A stretch of DNA of 5,000 bases, from positions 1 to 5,000 of the forward strand of contig DEBL01000092.1 in NCBI GenBank assembly GCA_002348535.1, given 5' to 3'. Position numbers and translations under genes: made by a program. Below, one piece after another: positions 1 through 5,000 of this stretch. This DNA is from Deltaproteobacteria bacterium UBA2957 (GTDB lineage: Bacteria > Myxococcota_A > UBA796). The stretch's first letter is position 1; every line of letters begins with the position of its first letter. A model generated the notes under the pieces. The model made no database searches. It had not been told where the DNA came from and saw nothing but the letters and a program-made list of their open reading frames with translations.

Positions 1-1
1 C

Positions 2-136
2 GGAGCGTCCACCTTGGAGCTGAAGCGTGAAGCGATTCGTCAGGGCATGAAGACACTGCGCATGAGCGCACTGTCGAAGCTTTCAGAGGGAATGACCTCG
101 ATGGAAGAAGTCGTCCGAGCCACGGCACCGGACTAG
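2..136 (+). CDS. pilB: PilB, type IV pilus extension ATPase (3' end only)
   Basis: Only the last 44 codons are in the window, in the frame starting at base 2 and ending with TAG at 134-136. The tail (ELKREAIRQGMKTLRMSALS, then an EGMTSMEEVVRAT ending) matches the conserved C-terminus of PilB/GspE ATPases, where a GM-TLR-x3-L-K-x2-EG-T-x2-EEV pattern closes the protein. The retraction ATPase PilT ends differently, so PilB fits better. PilB is the cytoplasmic hexameric ATPase that powers pilin addition through the platform protein PilC, encoded next. The Walker motifs lie upstream and cannot be checked. A GspE of a type II secretion system has a similar tail, but the pilC-pilS-pilR-pilin neighbours favour PilB. 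Confidence 0.8.
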   Translation, partial: GASTLELKREAIRQGMKTLRMSALSKLSEGMTSMEEVVRATAPD

Positions 137-196
137 GGATTACCGGTTGCATTTGGCGTAGAAACAGCGCTACACTTGCACGAGGCAGGGTGATTT

Positions 197-1438
197 ATGG
201 CAACGTTTGCATACGAAGGGCGGGCCGCCTCGGGTGAGACCCGCAGCGGTACGGTTGAGGCAGATAGCATCGAAGCGGCGCGCTCCCGACTGCGACAGAT
301 GCAGATAAGTCCGACCAGTGTTGCCAAGAAGGGCGGCATGATGGATGCCGAAATCAACATCCCTATGCCCAAGTTTTTGCAGGAGATGATGAAAGGAAAG
401 GTCGGCACCAAAGACCTCGTGATCTTCACCCGACAGTTCGCCACGATGATCGACAGTGGGCTTCCGCTGGTCCAGTGTCTTGATATCCAGGCAAAACAGG
501 CGCCAAACCCAGCATTTCGGGAGGAGCTTTCCACCATCAAGGATACTGTGGAGTCGGGGGCGACCTTTGCGGATGCACTGCGGAAGTACCCCGGGACCTT
601 CGACGAGCTGTACCGAAACATGGTCGCAGCGGGTGAAGTCGGTGGTATCCTCGACACAATTCTGAATCGTTTGGCGCTGTACCTCGAGAAGGCTGACAAA
701 CTGAAGCGTCAAATCAAGGGTGCGATGATGTACCCCATCGCGACCCTCGTTGTCGCCGGTGTCGTTGTGGCAGTCTTGCTGCTGAAGGTGGTACCGACCT
801 TCGAGACCATGTTCGCGGAGTTTGGATCGTCGCTGCCCGCGCCGACGCAGTTCGTCATTGACATGTCCAAGTGGATGCAGAGCAACTTTCTGTACATCGT
901 CGGAATCATAGCGGGACTGTATTTCTTGTTGAAAACGGTCTACAACTCGCCAGCTGGTAAGTTCGCGATCGATAAGATTATGTTGAAATCGCCGGTGTTC
1001 GGTGAGCTGCTTACACGAGTCGCAGTCGCACGGTTCTGTCGAACCATGGGCACCATGATTTCGTCGGGGGTGCCCATCTTGGAGGCGCTTGAGATCTGCG
1101 GTCGAACGGCGGGAAACAAGGTCATCGAAAAGGCGGTCATGAAGGTTCGCGAGGGCATCGCAGAGGGGCGAACAATCTCGGAGCCGCTCACTGAAACCGG
1201 CGTGTTTCCTGAAATGGTTTGTCAGATGATTCACGTGGGCGAGGCCACCGGAGCCATCGACGTCATGTTGAATAAGGTTGCGGATTTCTATGAGGAGGAG
1301 GTGGACCAAGCGGTGGAAAACCTCACCAGCATGATCGAGCCCATGATTATGGTGTTCCTCGGTGTGGTGATCGGCGGCCTCGTCATTGCCATGTACCTGC
1401 CCATCTTCTCGATGGCATCCAGCATCGGTGGTGGTTGA
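197..1438 (+). CDS. pilC: PilC, type IV pilus inner-membrane platform protein (GspF family)
   Basis: 413 aa, full length for the PilC/GspF family (about 400-420). It sits in the inner membrane at the base of the pilus machine and couples the cytoplasmic ATPases to pilin assembly. Two T2SSF repeats are visible: about residues 77-199, starting FTRQFATMIDSGLPL with the GE motif MVAAGEVGG (142-150), and about 280-402, starting FCRTMGTMISSGVPI with MIHVGEATG (344-352). Hydrophobic segments at about 178-199, 229-249 and 381-404 are the expected three TM helices. The LPAPT stretch (213-217) is also family-typical. ATG 197 has AGGG (187-190) six bases upstream, and the protein begins with the usual F-x-Y-x-G-R-x3-G pattern. 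It starts 60 bp after pilB and ends 2 bp before the preferred pilS start, so it is probably co-transcribed with both. GspF is the alternative; the PilS/PilR/pilin context makes PilC much more likely. Confidence 0.95.
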   Translation: MATFAYEGRAASGETRSGTVEADSIEAARSRLRQMQISPTSVAKKGGMMDAEINIPMPKFLQEMMKGKVGTKDLVIFTRQFATMIDSGLPLVQCLDIQAKQAPNPAFREELSTIKDTVESGATFADALRKYPGTFDELYRNMVAAGEVGGILDTILNRLALYLEKADKLKRQIKGAMMYPIATLVVAGVVVAVLLLKVVPTFETMFAEFGSSLPAPTQFVIDMSKWMQSNFLYIVGIIAGLYFLLKTVYNSPAGKFAIDKIMLKSPVFGELLTRVAVARFCRTMGTMISSGVPILEALEICGRTAGNKVIEKAVMKVREGIAEGRTISEPLTETGVFPEMVCQMIHVGEATGAIDVMLNKVADFYEEEVDQAVENLTSMIEPMIMVFLGVVIGGLVIAMYLPIFSMASSIGGG

Positions 1439-1440
1439 TA

Positions 1441-3012
1441 GTGAACTCTACGGCGCGACCTGCCGGCGATGTCGCGGTCGTCCGATACATGTTCACCAAG
1501 ATTGTTCTCTTCTGCGGTTTGTTTGGGTCCGCCATTGCGCTGGCATGGTCGTACCAGCCATGGATCATGCTGACGCACAAGAATCTGTTTCAGATAGCCC
1601 TCGTGGTATTTCTGATTTGGGCCGTGAGTGCACAGTTAATCGAGCGTTACGGCGACCGTGCATGGTTTCGATGGGTGCAGTTGCTGTTCGACACCGTGGT
1701 TGTGACCACACTCGTCTGGTTGACGGACGGACCCAGAAGTCCTTTTTTCGTGCTTTATTTCATGAATATTGTGGCTGCAGCATGGCTGTTGCCGGGATGG
1801 GGCGCGCTATCCGTGGCAACCATCGACGCCATTGTGTTCATGATCACAACGGTGGTCGGACTCTACGGCTTCACGGATTGGGAAGTGTCAACGGGCGGTG
1901 TGCTCGTGTACACCGAGTCGACCCTGCGCGTGTTTTCTCTGTTTTTGGTCGGCATGCTCTCGGGAACCTTATCCGGTAGCCTGCAGCAAACGCGGTCGGC
2001 CTTGGCAGCGTCGGTGGAGGGGGTTGAGCAACTTCGGGCGGATCACCATGTCGTGCTGAACCAACTGGACTCGGGAATCGTCGTGGTGAACGAACAAGGG
2101 CTGATTCGTGCCCTCAACCCGGCAGCAGTTCGCATCCTCGGTCCCGTGAGTGAGCGCGCCTTGTCTGATATCCTGACGCCCCGAGATGACGTGTGGGAAC
2201 AAGACTTCGTACTGAACGATGTGCACAAGGTTTTGGTCTGCAGTCGCCATGGGCTGGAACGGGGCGGCACGGTTGTGGTGGTGGAAGACATCACGAACTG
2301 GCGAAAGATGGAAGAGCGTGTGGAACGGGATGAACGGTTGGCCGCCGTGGGCCGACTTGCAGCGGGCCTTGCCCATGAAATCCGCAATCCACTGGCGTCC
2401 ATCTCGGGCGCGGTTCAGATGCTGCAAGATGATGGAGAAGACGAGTTGCACGGCATCGTCTTGCGCGAAGTGGAGAACCTAAATGAACTCGTCGAGGATT
2501 TTCTCGACATTGCGCGACCGCTTCATCTTCGCACGTCACCCACAGACATAACGACCATCGTGCGCGACATCGTCGTCGCATTTGAACAAGACCCTCGGTA
2601 TCAAGAGCGGGTCACCATTTCCGCAAGCATGGAAACCGTGCCTGTGATGATGCTGGATGCAAACCGTGTCCGACAGGTAGTGTGGAACCTCGTATTAAAT
2701 GCTGCGCAGGCCACACCGGAGCAGGGTCACATCGAACTCAGAGTGCGTCCCTCTGGGGCAGGGATTGAAATCGATGTGGAGGATGAGGGGGTCGGAATTC
2801 CTCGGCTCCGGATGCAGCGCATCTTCGACCCTTTCTACACTACACGGAGCGGTGGGACGGGGCTGGGCCTTGCAAATGTTGACCGCATCGTTCGCGCGCA
2901 CGAGGGCGAGGTCCGTTTGCGCAGCCAACAGGGCGAAGGAACATGCTTCACGCTCCATTTTCCAACCGATGCAGAGTCGGCTACGCTGGAACCAACGGTG
3001 GGGCTTGGATGA
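1441..3012 (+). CDS. pilS: PilS, membrane sensor histidine kinase controlling pilin expression
   Basis: 523 aa from GTG 1441. Six hydrophobic segments (about 18-36, 48-66, 78-95, 101-117, 120-143, 162-181) match the polytopic N-terminus of PilS. A PAS domain follows (about 205-284, LDSGIVVVNEQGLIRALNPA), then HisKA with H-box AHEIRNPL and predicted phospho-His312, then HATPase_c: N box NLVLNA (416-421), G1 DEGVGIP (448-454), F box FDPFYTT (462-468), G2 GGTGLGLAN (471-479). All catalytic motifs are intact, so an active kinase is expected, with PilR next door as partner. Start choice: GTG 1441 has a G-rich Shine-Dalgarno (GGTGGTGG, 1427-1434) six bases upstream. An in-frame TTG at 1435 would overlap the pilC stop but abuts that motif and is less likely; ATG 1489 would still precede TM1 but lacks a clear site. 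The 3' end overlaps pilR by four bases. Confidence 0.93.
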   Translation: MNSTARPAGDVAVVRYMFTKIVLFCGLFGSAIALAWSYQPWIMLTHKNLFQIALVVFLIWAVSAQLIERYGDRAWFRWVQLLFDTVVVTTLVWLTDGPRSPFFVLYFMNIVAAAWLLPGWGALSVATIDAIVFMITTVVGLYGFTDWEVSTGGVLVYTESTLRVFSLFLVGMLSGTLSGSLQQTRSALAASVEGVEQLRADHHVVLNQLDSGIVVVNEQGLIRALNPAAVRILGPVSERALSDILTPRDDVWEQDFVLNDVHKVLVCSRHGLERGGTVVVVEDITNWRKMEERVERDERLAAVGRLAAGLAHEIRNPLASISGAVQMLQDDGEDELHGIVLREVENLNELVEDFLDIARPLHLRTSPTDITTIVRDIVVAFEQDPRYQERVTISASMETVPVMMLDANRVRQVVWNLVLNAAQATPEQGHIELRVRPSGAGIEIDVEDEGVGIPRLRMQRIFDPFYTTRSGGTGLGLANVDRIVRAHEGEVRLRSQQGEGTCFTLHFPTDAESATLEPTVGLG

Positions 3013-4412
3013 GGCGAGACAGGGTCATAGTGGTCGACGACGAGTTGTCGATGCGTCGAATGCTCAGCATTCTTCTCGAGCGTTCCGGTTACGAAGTGGA
3101 GGCCGTTGCGAGTGCCGAGGACGCGCTCGCTCGTTTCGATGACTGGTGGCCTGATCTGGTCGTCACCGATCTGAACATGCCCGGGATGCACGGCATCGAT
3201 TTGCTTAGCAAAGTGAAGGAGCGTGCGGCGAGGGAAGAGCGGGACGTCGAGGTGGTTGTGGTCACGGCATATGGGTCGACGCGTACAGCCGTCGATGCCA
3301 TGACCAAGGGGGCGGCAAACTACGTTCTAAAACCGTTCAACAACGCTGAGTTGAAGATGGTGGTTCGCCGTGCGCTTGGCCGCCGGGCGCTCGAGGCAGA
3401 AAACCGGATGCTGAAGGCACAGCTGCGCGACCAGTATCACTTTGGAAATCTCATCGGCTCATCAGAGCCCATGAATCGGGTTTATGAACTGATCGATCGC
3501 GTCAAGGACACACGCATTAACTGTTTGGTGGTTGGCGAGAGCGGGACTGGTAAGGAAGTGGTTGCGCGCGCAATTCATTTCAGCGGAAGCCGTGCTGAGG
3601 GCCCGTTTGTGCCCATTAACTGCGGTGCGATACCCGAGGCACTGGTTGAAAGTGAACTGTTTGGACACAAGAAAGGCTCGTTCACCGGTGCGGTAAAAGA
3701 CAAAAAGGGGTTGGTCGCGAGCGCCGATGGGGGCACTCTGTTTCTCGATGAAGTCAACTCCTTGCCGCTCTCCGCCCAAGTGAAGCTCCTCCGAGCCATC
3801 CAAGACCGACGCTTCATGCCGGTTGGGGGAACTTCAGAGGTCGAGGTTGACGCTCGCATCATCGCTGCGAGCAATGCAGACTTGGAAGCGATGGTGGCAG
3901 AAGGAAGCTTTCGCGACGATTTGTACTACCGTCTGAATGTCGTGCAGATCGGCCTACCGCCTCTTCGTGAGCGGGCAGCAGATGTGCCCAGCTTGATTCG
4001 ACACTTCGTGAAAAAGTTTTCAGCCGATTACGATCGGGGAGACATACAGGTCAGCCCCGATGCCATACGGGCGCTTCAGGCTTGGCACTACCCTGGCAAT
4101 GTCCGAGAACTCTCCAACATAATCGAGCGTGCGGTGGCGCTGTGTCGGGAGGCCATGGTTCACCCGACCGACCTCCCAGACAAGCTCGTTGATGGGGGCC
4201 ACAAGCCGTTGTTGCTCGCCACTGAGGAGTTCCCAGAGGAAGGCGTTAACCTTGATGGAATGTTGGGACAGGTAGAACGACGTTGGCTGGTAGCGGCACT
4301 GGAAGAGGCCCATGGCAACAAAACCGAGGCCGCCAAGAAACTTCAGATGAGTTTCCGTTCGTTCCGGTATCGGTTGGCCAAGTTCGGACTGGACGATCTT
4401 GTGGCTGAGTGA
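3009..4412 (+). CDS. pilR: PilR, NtrC-family sigma-54-dependent response regulator
   Basis: 467 aa in three parts. Receiver (about 5-118): acidic pocket D10-D11, phosphoacceptor D54 in VTDLNMPG, T86, K108 in VLKPF. AAA+ sigma-54 interaction domain (about 147-385): Walker A GESGTGKE (176-183), sigma-54 contact loop GSFTGA (223-228), Walker B FLDE (245-248), sensor I N289, arginines R302 and R308 in FRDDLYYRLN, sensor II GNVREL (363-368). Fis-type HTH at the C-terminus (about 425-462), whose NKTEAAKKLQMSFRSFRYRL reads like PilR rather than NtrC. Start: ATG 3009 overlaps the pilS stop as ATGA, with GGTGGGG (2997-3003) five bases upstream; an in-frame ATG at 2943 would add 22 residues before the receiver and is rejected. 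PilR activates pilin transcription with sigma-54 RNA polymerase, and a matching promoter follows directly. Ser for Ala in the GAFTGA loop is, from memory, also found in other PilR proteins and not a sign of loss. Confidence 0.95.
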   Translation: MRRDRVIVVDDELSMRRMLSILLERSGYEVEAVASAEDALARFDDWWPDLVVTDLNMPGMHGIDLLSKVKERAAREERDVEVVVVTAYGSTRTAVDAMTKGAANYVLKPFNNAELKMVVRRALGRRALEAENRMLKAQLRDQYHFGNLIGSSEPMNRVYELIDRVKDTRINCLVVGESGTGKEVVARAIHFSGSRAEGPFVPINCGAIPEALVESELFGHKKGSFTGAVKDKKGLVASADGGTLFLDEVNSLPLSAQVKLLRAIQDRRFMPVGGTSEVEVDARIIAASNADLEAMVAEGSFRDDLYYRLNVVQIGLPPLRERAADVPSLIRHFVKKFSADYDRGDIQVSPDAIRALQAWHYPGNVRELSNIIERAVALCREAMVHPTDLPDKLVDGGHKPLLLATEEFPEEGVNLDGMLGQVERRWLVAALEEAHGNKTEAAKKLQMSFRSFRYRLAKFGLDDLVAE

Positions 4413-4436
4413 GTTGGCATAGTTTTTGCTCCAACT
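4412..4436 (+). repeat. Inverted repeat bracketing the sigma-54 core promoter
   Basis: AGTTGG (4412-4417) is the exact reverse complement of CCAACT (4431-4436), separated by 13 bases. The left arm includes the last base of the pilR stop and the -24 GG. The right arm follows the -12 element directly and runs into TTTTA (4436-4440). In a transcript reading through from pilR this could form a six-pair stem followed by a short U run, a weak terminator shape; on DNA it could be a protein site over the promoter. Both readings are inference, and a 6-bp repeat can arise by chance. Confidence 0.4.
4414..4430 (+). promoter_or_regulatory. Sigma-54 (-24/-12) promoter of the pilin gene
   Basis: TTGGCATAGTTTTTGCT contains the invariant GG (4416-4417) and GC (4428-4429) exactly ten bases apart. 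It matches YTGGCACG-N4-TTGCW at 11 of 13 defined positions, including a full TTGCT -12 element. It starts two bases after the pilR stop and faces the pilin. Taking C4429 as -12, transcription would begin near 4441, giving a leader of about 39 nt. The adjacent gene encodes the sigma-54 activator PilR, which in Pseudomonas and Myxococcus controls pilA, so the regulatory link is well founded. PilR sites would be expected further upstream, inside the pilR coding end; I could not pick them out by eye. Confidence 0.88.
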
Positions 4437-4440
4437 TTTA

Positions 4441-4464
4441 GTGCTTCTTTGGGAATGGAAGCAT
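4441..4464 (+). promoter_or_regulatory. 5' leader hairpin of the pilin mRNA
   Basis: TGCTTC (4442-4447) pairs exactly with GAAGCA (4458-4463); G-U pairs 4441/4464 and 4448/4457 can extend the stem to eight pairs around an 8-nt loop. The stem begins at the transcription start predicted from the sigma-54 promoter and ends three bases before the Shine-Dalgarno sequence. A 5'-terminal stem-loop of this kind is known to protect mRNAs from decay, which would suit an abundant pilin transcript. The pairing is seen in the sequence; the stabilising role is inference. Confidence 0.5.
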
Positions 4465-4467
4465 CAA

Positions 4468-4473
4468 AGGAAG
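4468..4473 (+). promoter_or_regulatory. Ribosome binding site of the pilin gene
   Basis: AGGAAG lies six bases before ATG 4480. It fixes the pilin start there and excludes the in-frame TTG at 4426, which lies inside the sigma-54 promoter and upstream of the predicted transcription start. Confidence 0.85.
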
Positions 4474-4479
4474 AGCATA

Positions 4480-4932
4480 ATGGCCCGGCGGCAGCCACGA
4501 TACGGATTTTCAGTCATTGAACTTATGGTTCTAATGGCGTTGCTCTGCATCGCGGCTGCCATCGGTGTCCCAAATTTTGTTGAGATGCAGTACCGGGCTC
4601 AACGTGCCGAGGTGCCCGCAAACCTCGAAGGAATCCGCTATGCGGCCATCGGCTATCAGAGCGCCCATGGACGACTGATTTCGGAGGAAATCCCTCGACC
4701 GGATGCGTTTCCGGGGCAGCGCGAGCGCCCATGGAAGGCGGGCAGCGGGTTTGACGACCTCGGATGGGAGCCGGAAGGCAAGGTACGCGGTTCCTATGCC
4801 ATCGCGACAACGGCGCAGGGTGGATTCACGGTCAAGGGCTTTTGCGATGTCGATGGCAACGGTGAACAAGCCGTATTTGAAGGTACGGAACGCCAGCCTG
4901 TAGAGCCGCGATCTGATTCGTTCGTCTATTGA
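4480..4932 (+). CDS. pilA: Type IVa prepilin, probable major pilin PilA
   Basis: 150 aa from ATG 4480. A short basic leader (MARRQPRYG) ends in Gly9, followed by Phe at mature +1 and Glu at +5 (FSVIEL), the class III signal cut and N-methylated by prepilin peptidase PilD. Residues 10-32 form the hydrophobic half of the pilin alpha-helix, with the conserved proline at mature +22 (P31), and NLEGIRYA continues the amphipathic half. The head carries GWEPEGKVRGSY (95-106) and an acidic DVDGNG (123-128), features resembling deltaproteobacterial PilA; I do not recognise a closer family. The mature protein is 141 aa, normal for a short type IVa pilin. Its only cysteines are C23, in the membrane helix, and C122, so no C-terminal disulfide loop is possible. 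The sigma-54 promoter and PilR next door favour the major pilin; a minor pilin cannot be excluded. Confidence 0.87.
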   Translation: MARRQPRYGFSVIELMVLMALLCIAAAIGVPNFVEMQYRAQRAEVPANLEGIRYAAIGYQSAHGRLISEEIPRPDAFPGQRERPWKAGSGFDDLGWEPEGKVRGSYAIATTAQGGFTVKGFCDVDGNGEQAVFEGTERQPVEPRSDSFVY

Positions 4933-4949
4933 ACGTGAGTTTCGGAAGG

Positions 4950-4965
4950 TGTTGGCATGTCAACA
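4950..4965. repeat. Near-perfect 16-bp palindrome after the pilin gene
   Basis: TGTTGGCATGTCAACA equals its own reverse complement except for one symmetric pair (G4955/T4960, a G-U pair in RNA). It lies 17 bases past the pilin stop and is followed by TTTTC. It could be an operator for a dimeric regulator, or a weak six-pair hairpin with a CAUG loop. The stem is too A/T-rich and the T run too short for a confident terminator call. Confidence 0.4.
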
Positions 4966-4992
4966 TTTTCAGTCTTTGCGCCGATGCGCTGA
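4957..4992 (+). other. 11-codon ORF with a good ribosome binding site, status unknown
   Basis: ATG 4957 opens MSTFSVFAPMR and stops at TGA 4990-4992. GGAAGG (4944-4949) lies seven bases upstream, good spacing for translation initiation, and the start codon sits at the centre of the palindrome at 4950-4965. It could be a leader peptide for a gene beyond the window, the start of a frameshifted gene, or chance. No family is recognisable in 11 residues, so it is recorded as a possibility and not as a gene. Confidence 0.2.
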
Positions 4993-5000
4993 CAAAAAAT

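Noticed and set aside
154..171. A possible second sigma-54 promoter before pilC: GG (155-156) and GC (167-168) ten bases apart.
   Set aside because: The -12 side reads CAGCG instead of TTGCA/T, and GG-N10-GC alone is frequent by chance. A sigma-70 reading (TTGCAT, 18 bases, TACACT) is equally weak, so no promoter is called in the 137-196 gap.
170..1309. A 379-codon open frame on the - strand opposite pilC.
   Set aside because: It is a shadow of pilC: rich in His, Arg, Asp and Cys with no recognisable domain, while the + strand frame encodes a complete PilC with all family motifs.
1386..1979. A 197-codon + strand frame across the pilC-pilS junction.
   Set aside because: It is out of frame with both real genes, rich in Arg, Cys and His without domains, and overlaps the conserved TM region of pilS.
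2943..3008. A 22-residue N-terminal extension of PilR from ATG 2943.
   Set aside because: It lies inside the pilS coding end, and receiver domains normally begin within a few residues of the VIVVDDE strand, as they do from ATG 3009, which has a good ribosome site and the ATGA overlap.
223..3702. Ser instead of Ala in the PilR sigma-54 contact loop (GSFTGA at residues 223-228, bases 3675-3692), considered as a defect.
   Set aside because: From family knowledge GSFTGA occurs in functional PilR proteins; the key Phe, Thr and Gly are kept and every other AAA+ motif is intact.
4426..4479. A longer pilin reading from TTG 4426.
   Set aside because: This start lies inside the -12 promoter element, upstream of the predicted transcription start, has no ribosome site, and would give an atypical hydrophobic extension before the prepilin leader. 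ATG 4480 with AGGAAG upstream is correct.
4978..4999. GCGC-CGAT-GCGC mini-hairpin followed by six A, considered as a terminator.
   Set aside because: The stem is only four pairs and is followed by A rather than T on the + strand; on the - strand the T run precedes the stem. It could be the A side of a terminator beyond the window, but that cannot be seen here.

Overview
This window is a type IV pilus (T4P) gene cluster, read entirely from the + strand. In order it holds the last 44 codons of pilB (extension ATPase, to 136), pilC (inner-membrane platform protein, 197-1438), pilS (sensor histidine kinase, 1441-3012), pilR (sigma-54-dependent response regulator, 3009-4412) and a type IVa pilin, pilA or pilA-like (4480-4932). 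The order pilB-(pilT)-pilC-pilS-pilR-pilA is known from Myxococcus and relatives; here pilT is not between pilB and pilC. With base composition in the mid-50s % GC by eye and a pilin resembling deltaproteobacterial PilA, this points to a Gram-negative bacterium of the old Deltaproteobacteria (Myxococcota-like or a neighbouring phylum). The lineage is an inference; no species is recognised.

Layout. 1-136: pilB 3' end. 137-196: a 60-bp gap with the pilC ribosome binding site and no convincing promoter or terminator. pilC and pilS are 2 bp apart if pilS starts at GTG 1441. pilS and pilR overlap by ATGA at 3009-3012. This tight packing suggests one pilBCSR transcript with translational coupling. 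4413-4479: a 67-bp control region with a strong sigma-54 core promoter (GG-N10-GC, 4414-4430), a 6-bp inverted repeat bracketing it, a leader hairpin beginning at the predicted transcription start (about 4441), and a clear Shine-Dalgarno sequence for the pilin. 4933-5000: a short tail with a near-perfect 16-bp palindrome and an 11-codon ORF with a good ribosome binding site, of unknown meaning.

How it works together. PilB drives pilin addition through PilC. PilS in the inner membrane (six predicted TM segments, PAS, HisKA, HATPase) should phosphorylate PilR on Asp54. PilR, with an intact AAA+ sigma-54 activator domain and Fis-type HTH, should then activate the sigma-54 promoter just after its own stop codon and so the pilin. 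The window thus carries a regulatory circuit together with its likely target. It looks like a well-preserved standard T4P locus rather than a new system; the points most worth a second look are the compact structured control region before the pilin and the palindrome and mini-ORF after it.
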